Source: Nocardioides sp.
Lineage (GTDB): Bacteria > Actinomycetota > Actinomycetes > Propionibacteriales > Nocardioidaceae
Length of the DNA stretch: 64,000 nucleotides
NCBI RefSeq assembly: GCF_030019515.1
Contig: NZ_JASEEQ010000004.1
Span: 62,001 to 126,000 of the forward strand
Direction: 5' to 3'
The notes under the pieces were generated by a model. It saw only the letters and a list, made by a program, of their open reading frames with translations. It was not told the DNA's origin and made no database searches. A program made the translations under genes and the position numbers. The first letter of the stretch is position 1; each line of letters opens with the position of its first letter. Below, piece by piece: positions 7,558-16,821 of this stretch.

Positions 7558-9042
7558 ATGGGTGGACGACAGCGGCTGAGCGGCCAGGACGCGCTCTGGT
7601 TGGCGATGGACAAGCCCGGCAACCTGATGGTCGTCGACAGCCTCTTCTGGACCGCCGAGCCGATCGACTGGGACCGCTTCCGCGAGGTGATGAGGGAGCG
7701 CTTCTGGGACCGGTACGACGTGGTCCGCAGCCTCATCGTGCGCGACGACGACGGCGTCCTGTGCTGGGAGGAGGTGCCCGGCGCCGAGCTCGACGACCGC
7801 TTCGAGCGGGTGGTGCTCCCGGCCCCCGGCGGCGACGCGGAGCTGCAGGACCTGATCGCCGCGCAGCGGATGCTCCCGCTCGACCGCGGCGAGCCGCTGT
7901 GGCGCGCGCTGCTCGTGGACGGCTTCCACGGCGGCAGCGCCGTGCTGTTCCGCAGCCACCACTCGATCGCCGACGGGATCCGGATGGTCCAGCTCGTGCT
8001 GCGCGTCTTCGACTGCAGCCCCGACGGCGACGAGCCCGGCGTGGCGAGGAAGGTGGGCCGGAAGAGCTCGCCGAGGACGGCCACCGAGACCCGGGCGCCG
8101 GCGCCGGACCGCGTCGACGGCTCCCTGACCGGCCGTGCGGTCGCCGCCGCGGCGGCGTCGCTCCAGGTCGCCCGGAGCGCGATCACCAACCCCGTGGGAG
8201 CCGCGCACAGCGCGCTCACCCGCTCCGAGGACCTGCTCGGCCGGCTCGGCGCGCTGCCGGTGGTGTCGGCGCTGCCCGGCGACGTCGACACCGCTCGCAA
8301 GCTGGTGCTCGGGACCCGCAACGACACCACCGCGTGGAGCGGGACGGTGGGGGACCGCAAGGCGATCGCCTGGACCGCGCCGTTGTCGCTCGCTGAGGTC
8401 AAGGCGGTCGCCCACGCCCACGGCGCGACCGCGAACGACGTGCTGGTCAGCTGCGTCGCCCAGTCGCTGCGGGCCTATCTCGAAGCCCACGACGCGGTGT
8501 GCCACAGCGTCACCTGGGACGTGCCCGTGAACCTCAAGCCGTTCGACCCCGACCTGCCCGTCGAGCTCGGCAACGGGTTCGCGCTGGTGCAGCTCGAGCT
8601 GCCGACGAACATCGCCGACCCGGTCCGTGCCCTCGACGTCGTACGGCGCCGGATGAGCCGGATCAAGAACGGACACGAGGCGGTCGTCGACTACGGCATC
8701 CAGGCCGCCATCGGCCGGATGAGCACGGCCCTCTACCGGGCCACGATCGACCTCCTGGCCAACCGGGCGGTCGGGGTGCTCACCAATGTGCCGGGTCCGC
8801 AGGTCCCGCTCTACATCGCCGGTCGGAAGGTCGAGGCGATGATGGGCTGGGCGCCGCTCACGGCCGACCAGGCGATGAGCCTGACGATCTACAGCTACGA
8901 CGGCAAGGTGTTCGTCGGCCTCGCCGCCGACGCCGGCCTGGTGCCGGACCACCAGCAGGTGGTCGACGGCTTCGCCGAGGCGTTCGCACGGCTGGCCGAG
9001 CACACCGAGGCCGTCCGGCTGCCGCAGCTGGTGGGGCGCTAG
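7558..9042 (+). CDS. WS/DGAT-type O-acyltransferase (wax ester synthase / diacylglycerol acyltransferase)
   Basis: A 494-residue acyltransferase of the WS/DGAT family, which joins acyl-CoA to a fatty alcohol or diacylglycerol at the membrane or lipid-body surface. The catalytic HHxxxDG is HHSIADG at 134-140; the C-terminal domain has NVPGPQVPLYIAGRKV and GLAADAGLVPD, both typical. Length is normal for the family. The ATG follows GAGGCG within 10 bases. It is the third gene of the lipid locus, 96 bases after the acyl reductase, and is convergent with the histidine kinase gene. Wax ester versus triacylglycerol product is not decidable from sequence; the reductase neighbours favour wax esters. 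Confidence 0.9.
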   Translation: MGGRQRLSGQDALWLAMDKPGNLMVVDSLFWTAEPIDWDRFREVMRERFWDRYDVVRSLIVRDDDGVLCWEEVPGAELDDRFERVVLPAPGGDAELQDLIAAQRMLPLDRGEPLWRALLVDGFHGGSAVLFRSHHSIADGIRMVQLVLRVFDCSPDGDEPGVARKVGRKSSPRTATETRAPAPDRVDGSLTGRAVAAAAASLQVARSAITNPVGAAHSALTRSEDLLGRLGALPVVSALPGDVDTARKLVLGTRNDTTAWSGTVGDRKAIAWTAPLSLAEVKAVAHAHGATANDVLVSCVAQSLRAYLEAHDAVCHSVTWDVPVNLKPFDPDLPVELGNGFALVQLELPTNIADPVRALDVVRRRMSRIKNGHEAVVDYGIQAAIGRMSTALYRATIDLLANRAVGVLTNVPGPQVPLYIAGRKVEAMMGWAPLTADQAMSLTIYSYDGKVFVGLAADAGLVPDHQQVVDGFAEAFARLAEHTEAVRLPQLVGR

Positions 9043-9078
9043 GCCGGCCCGTCGACCTGACCGGCCGCCAGGACTGGG

Positions 9079-11307
9079 TCACCCGGCGCGCTGCAGTGTC
9101 CGGGTCAGCATCTCGACGGCGCGGGCGACCTCGGCCTCGAGCCGGTCGCCCACCCGGTCCGGGGCCCCCCGGCCCTCGGCCGCGTGCCGCTCGACGGCCC
9201 TGGCCAGGCTGCCGGCCGCGCGCGCGCCGATGTTGTCGGCGGACCCCGCGAGCTGGTGGGCCTGGGCGCGCACCGTGGGCCAGTCGCTCCGGTCCGCGGC
9301 CTCGGCGATCGTGCGGGCGAGGGCCGGCGCTGATGCGGCGAAGGCGTCGACCAGCGCGGGCAGGAGGCCCCCGCTGCCCGGGTTCCCCAGGCCGCGCAAC
9401 AACGAGACCCGCTCCAGGTCGAGGGCCGGGCCGAGGTCGTCGGTCGGGTACTCGTCGGCCGGTTCGGTCTCCTCGTCGGACGGTACGCTCTGGTCGACCG
9501 GCTCGGCCGGAGCCCACTGGCTGAGCACCTGGTCCAAGGTGGCCGCGTCGACCGGCTTGGCCACGAACCCGTCCATCCCGGCGGCGAGCGCGCGCCGCTT
9601 GTCGTCCTCGGTGACGGACGCGGTCATCGCGATGATCGGCAGGCGGGTCCCGACCTCACGACTGCGGATCTCCGCGGTCGCCTGGTAGCCGTCCATGATC
9701 GGCATCTGGCCGTCCATCAGCACCGCGGTGTAGGAGTGGCGCGCGACGGCCGCGACCGCCTCCGTGCCGTCGCCGGCGAGGTCCACCTCGAACCCGAGCC
9801 TGGTGAGCAGGCCCTCGGCGACCAGCTGGTTGATCGAGTTGTCCTCGGCGACCAGCACCCGCCCCCGGCGCGGCGTGGGCCGGCGCGGTGCGGCAGGGGC
9901 GTCAGCGCCGGGAGCAGGCGGCGTGCCCGGCGCCAGCAGCTCGGTCAGCCGGCTGCGGAGCTCGCTCAGCCGGACCGGCTTGGTCACGACCGTGCTCACG
10001 CCGGCGCGGAGCACGGCGTCGTGGTCGAGCTCGGCCGTCGCGGACAGCAGGACGGGGCGGCTGTCCCGCAACGCGGGGTCGGCCCCGATCGCAGCCAGCA
10101 CCTCGAGGCCGTCGACGCCCGGCAGCCGGGAGTCGACCAGGACGACGGCGTACGGATCCGCGGCCGCCGCGGCGGTCCGCATCAGCGTCAGCACCGCCTC
10201 CGGGCGCCCGGTCACATCGGCCCGGAACCCGGCCTCGGTGAGCTGGGCACCGAGTACGCGACGCTGCGCCGCGTTGTCGTCGACGAGCAGCGCCCGCGCA
10301 CCCGCGAGGGGGGCCGGGCCCGGGGCCGCCGCGGTGTCCGCCACCGTGAGTGGCACGACGAACCAGAAGGTGCTGCCCTGGCCCTCCTGGCTCTCGAAGC
10401 CGATGGACCCACCCATCAGCTCGACCAGGCGCTGCGAGATGGCCAGGCCGAGTCCGGTGCCGCCGTACCTGCGGGTGGTGGAGGGGTCCGCCTGCGCGAA
10501 CGACTGGAACAGGCTCGCCTGTGCGTGCTGCGGGATGCCGATGCCGGTGTCGACGACCTCGAAGCGGACCGACGACGCGCCCGCGTCCGGGCCCGCGGTC
10601 GACCGGTCGGGCCCGGCCAGCAGAGCCCGGACGACCACCTCGCCGGTGGCCGTGAACTTCACGGCGTTCGAGGTGAGGTTGAGCAGGACCTGGCGCAGGC
10701 GGGCCTCGTCGCCGACGAGCCGTGCCGGGAGGTCGGGAGCGGCCTCGACGACGAGCTCGACCTGCTTGCGGCAGACGCTGTCGGCGACCAGGCCGGCGAC
10801 GGTGTCCACGGTCCGCCGCGGGTCGAACGGTGCCCGCTCGAGGTCCAGCATCCCGGCCTCGATCTTGGAGAAGTCGAGGATGTCGTCGATCAGCGTCAGC
10901 AGCGTGGTCCCGGCCTCGCTCAGGCCCTTGGCGTAGCGCCGCTGGGTCTCGTCGAGCTCGGTGTCGAGCAGCAGCCGGGTCAGGCCGATGACGCCGTTCA
11001 TCGGGGTCCGGATCTCGTGGCTCATCGTGGCCAGGAACGCCGACTTGGCGGCGGTGGCGGCCTCCGCCTCCTTGCGGGCGTGCACCGCCTCCCGGCGCGT
11101 GATCTCGAGGTCGTGGGTGCGCGCCTCGATCCGCTTCTCCAGGTCGGTCCGGTTGGCGCTGAGCTCCTCGGCGAGCATGTTGATGCCGAAGATCACCGCG
11201 TCCAGGTCCTCGTCACCGCGGATCCGGGGGCCGCGCGCGTCGAGGTCGCCGGTCGCGAGCCGGGTGAGCAGGTCGATGACCGGCTGGATCCGCTCCTCGC
11301 TGGTCAT
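9079..11307 (-). CDS. Soluble hybrid histidine kinase with two receivers and an HPt domain
   Basis: A 742-residue phosphorelay protein without a signal peptide or membrane helix. Order: HAMP-like helix (1-50), coiled coil (~50-88), HisKA with [14 protein letters not shown] (H97), HATPase with DTGIGIP (253-259) and [11 protein letters not shown], receiver 1 (LVDDN, D392, TKP), receiver 2 ([10 protein letters not shown]532, AKP), and a C-terminal HPt with H684 in [13 protein letters not shown]. All phosphorelay steps are thus in one chain; the final output regulator is not nearby. It overlaps the upstream SpoIIAA-like gene by ATGA, so that small protein is a likely partner or input. Confidence 0.93.
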   Translation of the reverse strand: MTSEERIQPVIDLLTRLATGDLDARGPRIRGDEDLDAVIFGINMLAEELSANRTDLEKRIEARTHDLEITRREAVHARKEAEAATAAKSAFLATMSHEIRTPMNGVIGLTRLLLDTELDETQRRYAKGLSEAGTTLLTLIDDILDFSKIEAGMLDLERAPFDPRRTVDTVAGLVADSVCRKQVELVVEAAPDLPARLVGDEARLRQVLLNLTSNAVKFTATGEVVVRALLAGPDRSTAGPDAGASSVRFEVVDTGIGIPQHAQASLFQSFAQADPSTTRRYGGTGLGLAISQRLVELMGGSIGFESQEGQGSTFWFVVPLTVADTAAAPGPAPLAGARALLVDDNAAQRRVLGAQLTEAGFRADVTGRPEAVLTLMRTAAAAADPYAVVLVDSRLPGVDGLEVLAAIGADPALRDSRPVLLSATAELDHDAVLRAGVSTVVTKPVRLSELRSRLTELLAPGTPPAPGADAPAAPRRPTPRRGRVLVAEDNSINQLVAEGLLTRLGFEVDLAGDGTEAVAAVARHSYTAVLMDGQMPIMDGYQATAEIRSREVGTRLPIIAMTASVTEDDKRRALAAGMDGFVAKPVDAATLDQVLSQWAPAEPVDQSVPSDEETEPADEYPTDDLGPALDLERVSLLRGLGNPGSGGLLPALVDAFAASAPALARTIAEAADRSDWPTVRAQAHQLAGSADNIGARAAGSLARAVERHAAEGRGAPDRVGDRLEAEVARAVEMLTRTLQRAG

Positions 11308-11672
11308 GGCTGAGCCTGGAGCCAGGCGATCGCCTCGGCCTCGGAGCCGAACATCCGGACCGGGATCTCCCCGCGCTTGAGGCCTAGGAAGAAGTTCGCG
11401 AGCATCCGGGCAGGGGCGTTCCGGGCGACCAGCGCGACCGCGCGGTAGTGCGGGTTCTGGTCGATGAAGTACTCGCGGGCGTCACGGTCGATCTGCACGC
11501 CGTCGCGCAGGTCCACCAGCGAGAGCACCCGGCCGTGGCCCAGGGCCTGGATGTCGGCGTCGATCGCCCGCGCCAGGGCCAGGTCGCAGCGCGCGCCCGG
11601 CAGCCAGTCCGTCCGGGCTATGCCGGCACGCTCGTCCCACGAGACCTGATAGCGATCGTCTCCCACCCCCAC
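11304..11672 (-). CDS. SpoIIAA/STAS-like small protein
   Basis: A 122-residue protein with alternating strands and helices: [20 protein letters not shown] and [20 protein letters not shown], ending [14 protein letters not shown]. This resembles SpoIIAA/STAS-fold proteins of unknown function that sit beside regulators; no conserved phosphorylatable serine is obvious. GTG at 11672 has GAAGGAGG 7 bases upstream. It is translationally coupled to the hybrid histidine kinase (ATGA overlap), which suggests a role in that signalling pathway. Assignment of the fold is tentative. Confidence 0.65.
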   Translation of the reverse strand: MGVGDDRYQVSWDERAGIARTDWLPGARCDLALARAIDADIQALGHGRVLSLVDLRDGVQIDRDAREYFIDQNPHYRAVALVARNAPARMLANFFLGLKRGEIPVRMFGSEAEAIAWLQAQP

Positions 11673-11776
11673 GCCGGTGCCTCCTTCGCCACGGCAAGCC
11701 TAAGTCATGCGCCCCCCCGGCACTGATGAAGATCGGCAGGCTCGAGACCGGCCTGAGGGCGCGGAGGAGGCCATCT

Positions 11777-11801
11777 GATCGGGACGCCGATCGTCCCGAT
11801 C
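11777..11801 (-). terminator. Inverted repeat downstream of YgaP-like gene
   Basis: GATCGGGAC (11777-11785) and GTCCCGATC (11793-11801) are perfect complements around a 7-base loop, just past the stop of the YgaP-like gene. No U-tract follows, which is common for actinobacterial terminators. Confidence 0.5.
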
Positions 11802-11817
11802 CGGCGGTGGTGGGCGA

Positions 11818-12021
11818 TCAGCGGAAGGCGCAGCTCCCGCTGAAGCCGAACCGGCGCAGGATCATCGCCGCCGGGCAGAAGCCGGTGAAGCTCGACTGGA
11901 GCAGGTTGAGGCCGACGAACGCGGTCAGCAGCAACCACCAGGACGAGACCAGGGCGACGAGCAGGACGCTGATCAGGGTGATGGTGCCGGCGAGGGTGAG
12001 CACGGCGCGGTCGAGGCTCAT
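11818..12021 (-). CDS. YgaP-like small membrane protein (DUF2892)
   Basis: A 67-residue inner-membrane protein: two hydrophobic helices (AVLTLAGTITLISVLLVALV and WWLLLTAFVGLNLL) joined to FTGFCPAAMILRRFGF, the FTGFCP motif typical of the YgaP transmembrane/DUF2892 family. Such proteins accompany rhodaneses and sulfide oxidation genes. The ATG at 12021 is preferred over an upstream extension that is not hydrophobic. It diverges from the sulfide:quinone oxidoreductase gene with a CsoR/CstR-like palindrome between them, suggesting shared control by persulfide or copper. Confidence 0.82.
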   Translation of the reverse strand: MSLDRAVLTLAGTITLISVLLVALVSSWWLLLTAFVGLNLLQSSFTGFCPAAMILRRFGFSGSCAFR

Positions 12022-12122
12022 GGGTACGGCGGTTCCTTCGGCTCGGGACTGCGGGCAGGCGGGGTCGGGACGAGCGGGGCACAAAGACCCGGTCGTCGGG
12101 TCTCTCGACCCTCGTCGGCACT

Positions 12123-12138
12123 ATACCCCGGGGGGTAT
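12123..12138. promoter_or_regulatory. CsoR/CstR-type operator palindrome
   Basis: ATACCCCGGGGGGTAT: arms ATACCCC and GGGGTAT around GG. This matches the operator form used by CsoR-family repressors, including the persulfide sensor CstR. It lies about 40 bases before the SQR start and about 100 before the divergent YgaP-like start. A GGGTATA half site follows at 12154-12160. No CsoR-family gene is in the window. Confidence 0.65.
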
Positions 12139-12178
12139 ATCTGGTGTCACATCGGGTATACACAGAGAGGCTCGACAG

Positions 12179-13399
12179 ATGCGCAAGAAGGTCCTGGTGC
12201 TCGGCGCCAACTTCGGAGGGTTGACGGCGGCCCTCGCCGTGCGGCACGAGCTGGACGGCGACGTGGACGTGACCGTGGTCGCCGCGAGCGACCACTTCCT
12301 GTTCAACCCCAGCCTGATCTGGCTGCCCTTCGGCAAGCGCGACCGGTCCGACATCACCTTCCCGGTCGCCCCGACGCTGGAGTCCCACGGCATCGAGTTC
12401 GTGCACGCCGCCGCCACGGGGGTCGACCCGGTGGCTAAGCAGGTCACGACCGACGACGGCCGCGAGCTCGACTACGACTACCTGGTGATCGCCACCGGCT
12501 ACCGCAACGTGGACGACGTGGTCCCCGGCTTCACCGAGAACGCCAACACGATCACCACGCTGCCGGAGGCCGAGCGCGCCGGGGCCGCCTGGCGCCGCTA
12601 CCTCGACGACTCCCGCGGCTCCGGCGGGCCGCGCGACGTCGTGATCGCCGCGACGCAGGGGGCGGGCTGCTTCGGGGCGGCGTACGAGTTCCTCTTCAAC
12701 ACCTCCTACCAGCTGAAGAAGGCGGGCCTGCGCAAGCAGGTGCGGCTCACCTACGTGACCGCCGAGCCGTTCCTCGGCCACTTCGGCATCGGCGGCCTGC
12801 CGCACGGCGAGCAGCTGCTCGGGATGTTCTTGAGGAAGGAGGGCATCGAGGCGCGGATCAGCGTCGGCATCGACCACGTCGACGAGGGCTCGCTGGTGCT
12901 CGCCGACGGGGAGCGGCTGCCGTTCGGCTTCGGCATGGTGGTGCCGCCGTTCGCCGGGCAGGACTTCCTCACCCGGTCCGACGGCCTGGCCGACGAGAAG
13001 GGCTACGTGCAGGTGCGCCCGACCTACCAGAGCGAGAAGTACGACGACGTCTACGCCGTCGGCGTGGCGGCGGCCGTGGACGTGCCGTGGCAGACCCCGA
13101 CGCCGGTCGGGATCCCCAAGACCGGGTTCCCGACCGAGGTGATGGCGCACACCGCCGCCGCGAACATCGCCGCGCAGATCCGGGGCGAGGTCCCGGCCCG
13201 GACGAAGTCGTTCGGCGACATCAAGGCGGTGTGCGTGATGGACGCCGGCAACAACGGCGTGATCATCCTTGCCGACAAGATGCTGCCGCCGCGCAAGCAC
13301 GGGGTGCTGATCCCGGGCCCGCAAGCGCACCTGATGAAGCTCGGCTTCGAGAAGTACTTCCTCTGGAAGATGCGCAACGGGCACGTCCAGCTGCCCTGA
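12179..13399 (+). CDS. Sulfide:quinone oxidoreductase-type flavoprotein
   Basis: A 406-residue FAD protein. The N-terminal dinucleotide fold has VLVLGANFGGLTAALA (GxGxxG variant); the second is around VVIAATQGAGCFGAAYEF. Two cysteines expected in SQR, C164 and C352 (KAVCVMDAGNNG), are present and could form the sulfide-oxidising disulfide. The C-terminus FEKYFLWKMRNGHVQL is the amphipathic membrane-surface segment of SQR. The role is oxidation of sulfide to persulfide/sulfane sulfur with electrons passed to quinone. ATG at 12179 has GAGAGG 9 bases upstream. The operator upstream supports sulfur-responsive control. Confidence 0.85.
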   Translation: MRKKVLVLGANFGGLTAALAVRHELDGDVDVTVVAASDHFLFNPSLIWLPFGKRDRSDITFPVAPTLESHGIEFVHAAATGVDPVAKQVTTDDGRELDYDYLVIATGYRNVDDVVPGFTENANTITTLPEAERAGAAWRRYLDDSRGSGGPRDVVIAATQGAGCFGAAYEFLFNTSYQLKKAGLRKQVRLTYVTAEPFLGHFGIGGLPHGEQLLGMFLRKEGIEARISVGIDHVDEGSLVLADGERLPFGFGMVVPPFAGQDFLTRSDGLADEKGYVQVRPTYQSEKYDDVYAVGVAAAVDVPWQTPTPVGIPKTGFPTEVMAHTAAANIAAQIRGEVPARTKSFGDIKAVCVMDAGNNGVIILADKMLPPRKHGVLIPGPQAHLMKLGFEKYFLWKMRNGHVQLP

Positions 13400-13446
13400 C
13401 CGCTCCGACCCCGGTCGTCCTGACTCCGGCGACCGGTGAGGGGGAC

Positions 13447-13480
13447 GGCCGTGGCGGTCGCTCAGGCGGCCGCCACGGCC
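13447..13480. terminator. Hairpin between convergent SQR and YwiC-like genes
   Basis: GGCCGTGGCGG (13447-13457) pairs perfectly with CCGCCACGGCC (13470-13480). The right arm lies inside the last codons of the YwiC-like gene. Likely a bidirectional terminator. Confidence 0.5.
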
Positions 13481-14280
13481 GACGCCGCGGCCGCGAGGAG
13501 GACCACGAAGCCCGCGAGCTCGACCATGCCGATGGTGCCGGGCCGCATGCCGGACCAGTCGCGGCGCAGCGCGCGGCCCGCGAGGACCGCGAACGCGGGC
13601 ACGAAGAGCCAGCCCGCGGGCAGGTGCCAGGCGAGGGCGAGCAGCGGACTGGCCAGCAGGCAGGCCACGGCGAACGCGCGGGACGCCCGGGCGTACCGCG
13701 GATCGCGGCGCTCGCGCAGCAGCGACTTCACGTGCAGCGTCGACCCGAGCAGGACGAGGGCGCACGCCACGGCGAGCAGCCAGGCCTGGCTCGGCACGGC
13801 CGAGAGCAGTGCTGCCGGCATCGCCGCGTCGGGATCGTCGCCGACCAGCCCCGTCACCACGACGATGCCCGAGCACTGGGCCACGAACACCGCATCGTTG
13901 ACGAGGTCGCGCTCCCGGTTGCGCCGGGCGTAGGCGAGGTTGACCGCGAACGACGCTAGGTAGAGGACGCCGACCCACAGCAGCCAGGGCCGCAGCACGA
14001 CCGCCGCGAGGCCCGCCGGGGCGAACAGCGCGACCCAGACGAGCAGGGGCCGGCGGAACCGCTCGGGCCTGCGGGCCCGCACGTAGCTGAGCACGAAGTA
14101 CGACGCGGGGTAGGCGGCGATCCACGCCCAGGCCAGCGGCAGCCAGGCCCAGGTGGGGTCCCCGACCAGGAACCCGAGCGCGAGCGGGAGCCCCAGGAAC
14201 GCCCATGCGCCGTGCTGCGGCGGGAACAGCGAGGTGCGCTGGGCCGTGCGGCTCCGGGGCGCGTGGTCGTCCGCGGTCAC
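13462..14280 (-). CDS. YwiC-like membrane protein
   Basis: A 272-residue integral membrane protein with the family signature PPQHGAWAFLGLPLALGFL near the N-terminus and about 8 hydrophobic helices. YwiC-like proteins resemble UbiA prenyltransferases in layout but lack a proven activity. GTG at 14280 has TAGGCT 6 bases upstream and no ribosome site, so it is probably leaderless. Its 3' end is convergent with the SQR gene. No substrate or pathway can be assigned. Confidence 0.82.
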   Translation of the reverse strand: MTADDHAPRSRTAQRTSLFPPQHGAWAFLGLPLALGFLVGDPTWAWLPLAWAWIAAYPASYFVLSYVRARRPERFRRPLLVWVALFAPAGLAAVVLRPWLLWVGVLYLASFAVNLAYARRNRERDLVNDAVFVAQCSGIVVVTGLVGDDPDAAMPAALLSAVPSQAWLLAVACALVLLGSTLHVKSLLRERRDPRYARASRAFAVACLLASPLLALAWHLPAGWLFVPAFAVLAGRALRRDWSGMRPGTIGMVELAGFVVLLAAAASAVAAA

Positions 14281-14286
14281 GAGACG

Positions 14287-14292
14287 AGCCTA
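14287..14292 (-). promoter_or_regulatory. -10 element of leaderless ywiC-like promoter
   Basis: TAGGCT on the minus strand, 6 bases before the GTG start codon. Confidence 0.5.
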
Positions 14293-14572
14293 GGATCCCG
14301 GGACTCGATCCGTGGGGGTACCGCGTGTGCGCCGGAGCACAGGGAATGCGGACCTCGCGGCGATTGCTGTGTACGATGGTCTCGCACCCGGTCGCACGTC
14401 GTGGACCGGTGTGCCCCACGCCGAGTCCCGGCCATCTCGCCCGGCACTCATCGGTCTCGCAGGTCTGTGCCATCGATCCTGCGGACCCGTGGAACCGGTA
14501 CGTCGCCGAGCGCACCACCCGGGCGCCTCGGTCGTCGTACCTCAGAACGAGCACACTCCGGAGGAGGGGTTC

Positions 14573-16744
14573 TTGGCTCGACAGGGCCAGCGCCAGTCGG
14601 CAGGTCGCCGTGCACCCGCACGCAACCAGCGTCGTGGCGGCCGCGCGCTCGACAACGAAGGCATCATCCCGGTGCTCGCCCGCGCGGTGCGTGAGGTGGA
14701 GACCGCCGTCCAGCGCGGGGCGGTGTCCCCGTCGACCCGCACCAGGTTCCAGGTGATCGCCCTGCTGGTCCGCGAGGAGCGGTCCCGGGTCAAGGCCGAC
14801 GCCGAGAGCACGGAGGCGCAGCGCGGCGAGCAGCTCAAGCGCCTGGACGGGATCGCGACGATCCTCGCGAAGACAGCCGCCCGCGACACCTCGCTGCTGG
14901 CTCTCCTCGCCGAGCAGGCGGTGGTCTCCGACGCCGCCCACGAGCTGCGCCGCCGGATGATCGAGGCCGCCGGTCTCGAGGTGGTCGAGGAGGAGCCCGC
15001 GGAGCCGGAGCCGCTGGCCGTGGTCACGGCGCCGACGCGTCGCGTGGTGCCGCAGTCGGTGGTCCAGCACCAGCTCTCCAACCCGTTCCTGGTGCCCGAC
15101 TTCGCCAACGCCCAGCAGGGCAGCGGCCGGGCCCGCCGGCTCGCCGGCTGGGAGCTGCTCGGCCCGCTCTTCCGCTCCTTCGAGTACGCGCTGCCGAAGA
15201 TCGGGCAGACCGGCGCCGCCTCGTGCATGGCGCTGCCCGAGCCGATCTCCGCGGTCCGGCTGCCGGCCGGCCGCGAGCTCATGCACCACCAGGCCCAGCT
15301 GGTGGCGGCCGCCGGCAGCGGCCACCGGACCTTCCTGCTCGCCGACGAGCCCGGTCTCGGCAAGACCGCCCAGGCCCTGCTCGCCGCCCAGGCTGCCGAC
15401 GCCTACCCGCTGCTGGTCGTGGTCCCCAACGTCGTGAAGACGAACTGGGCCCGCGAGGTGGGCCTGTGGACCCCGGGCCGCACGGTCACGGTGATCCACG
15501 GCGACGGCAACGACGTCGACGGCTTCGCCGACATCGTGGTGATCAACTACGAGGTCCTCGACCGGCACGTCGGCTGGCTGGGCCAGCACGGCTTCCGCGG
15601 GATGGTCGTCGACGAGGCGCACTTCATCAAGAACAAGTCCTCGCAGCGCTCCCAGCACGTCCTCCAGCTCGCCGACCGGATCCGCGGCCGCTTCGCCCGG
15701 CCGCTGCTGATGGCGCTGACCGGAACCCCGCTCATCAACGACATCGAGGACTTCCAGGCGATCTGGGAGTTCCTCGGCTGGATCGACGAGAAGGTCCCGC
15801 TCGGGGCCCTGATGGACGCCCTCGAGGACACCGGCCTGACCCCCGCCGACCCGGCCTTCTACCCGAACGCCCGGCGTGCGGTCGTCGACATGGGCATCGT
15901 CCGGCGACGCAAGATCGACGTCGCCGCGGACATCCCGGCCCGCCGGATCGCCGACCTGCCGGTGGAGCTCGACGACGAGGCCGGGCGCTCGATCCGGGCC
16001 GCCGAGCGCGAGCTCGCCCGCCGGCTCGTGGAGCGCTACGAGATGGCGCTGGCCACCCGCAAGGAGGGCCGGGTCGTCGACGGCATCGACCACGAGCTCG
16101 TGCGACGGGTGGCGACCTGGGAGCGCGAGGACATGGACACCTCGAGCGGCGAGAACGTCTTCAGCATGATGCGGCGCATCGGCAAGGCGAAGGCCGGCCT
16201 CGCGGCCGACTACGCCGCCCAGCTCGCCCGCAACGTCGGCAAGGTCGTGTTCTTCGCCAAGCACATCGAGGTGATGGACGAAGCGGAGCAGACCTTCGCC
16301 GCTCGCGGGCTGCGCTACTCCTCGATCCGCGGCGACCAGACGACGGCCGTACGCCAGCGCAACATCGATGCGTTCGTGAACGACCCCGAGGTCGCGGTCA
16401 TCGTCTGCTCGCTGACCGCGGCGGGCGTGGGCGTCAACCTCCAGGTCGCCTCGAACGTGGTCCTGGCCGAGCTGTCCTGGACCGACGCGGAGCAGACCCA
16501 GGCGATCGACCGGGTCCACCGGATCGGGCAGGAGGAGCCGGTGACCGCGTGGCGGATCATCGCCTCGCAGACCATCGACACCCGGGTCGCCGAGCTGATC
16601 GACAGCAAGGCCGGTCTCGCCGCCGTCGCCCTGGACGGCTCCGACGAGGAGATCTCGTCCTCGGTCGACATCCAGCTCGAGGCTCTCGTCGCCCTGCTCA
16701 CCCAGGCGCTGACCGAGGCACAGGAGCGCGCGGCCGCCTCCTGA
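14573..16744 (+). CDS. SNF2-family DEAD/H helicase
   Basis: A 723-residue Swi2/Snf2 ATPase. After a basic N-terminus (~25 residues) and a ~220-residue region without known motifs, helicase motif I is DEPGLGKT (~258), motif II DEAH (~346-349), motif III LMALTGTP, and the C-terminal RecA half ends in DRVHRIGQEEPV (~645). These are double-stranded-DNA translocases acting in repair or transcription recycling. The TTG at 14573 is chosen because GGAGGAGGGG lies immediately upstream; open frame continues to 14312 but lacks coding character. An ATP-independent role is unlikely since all motifs are intact. Confidence 0.9.
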   Translation: MARQGQRQSAGRRAPARNQRRGGRALDNEGIIPVLARAVREVETAVQRGAVSPSTRTRFQVIALLVREERSRVKADAESTEAQRGEQLKRLDGIATILAKTAARDTSLLALLAEQAVVSDAAHELRRRMIEAAGLEVVEEEPAEPEPLAVVTAPTRRVVPQSVVQHQLSNPFLVPDFANAQQGSGRARRLAGWELLGPLFRSFEYALPKIGQTGAASCMALPEPISAVRLPAGRELMHHQAQLVAAAGSGHRTFLLADEPGLGKTAQALLAAQAADAYPLLVVVPNVVKTNWAREVGLWTPGRTVTVIHGDGNDVDGFADIVVINYEVLDRHVGWLGQHGFRGMVVDEAHFIKNKSSQRSQHVLQLADRIRGRFARPLLMALTGTPLINDIEDFQAIWEFLGWIDEKVPLGALMDALEDTGLTPADPAFYPNARRAVVDMGIVRRRKIDVAADIPARRIADLPVELDDEAGRSIRAAERELARRLVERYEMALATRKEGRVVDGIDHELVRRVATWEREDMDTSSGENVFSMMRRIGKAKAGLAADYAAQLARNVGKVVFFAKHIEVMDEAEQTFAARGLRYSSIRGDQTTAVRQRNIDAFVNDPEVAVIVCSLTAAGVGVNLQVASNVVLAELSWTDAEQTQAIDRVHRIGQEEPVTAWRIIASQTIDTRVAELIDSKAGLAAVALDGSDEEISSSVDIQLEALVALLTQALTEAQERAAAS

Positions 16745-16778
16745 GACCCGCATCTCGGCAGCCCGCCTGGTCCACACT

Positions 16779-16806
16779 GAACCCGACAGCCGGTTCCTGC
16801 GTGTGA
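16779..16806 (+). promoter_or_regulatory. Possible ECF sigma autoregulatory promoter
   Basis: GAACCC at 16779-16784, then 15-16 bases, then CGTGTG. GAAC/CGT spacing is typical of ECF promoters and would start transcription just before the ribosome site of the sigma gene. Confidence 0.35.
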
Positions 16807-16821
16807 CGGGTGGGAGGTGTG

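Noticed and set aside
14312..14572. Longer N-terminus for the SNF2 helicase
   Set aside because: Frame is open but residues lack coding character; TTG 14573 has a strong ribosome site.
11705..16777. A 5-kb open frame on the minus strand
   Set aside because: It runs antisense through the SQR and SNF2 genes and contains the real YwiC-like region only out of frame; such frames are expected in very GC-rich DNA. Its translation is low-complexity and matches no family.
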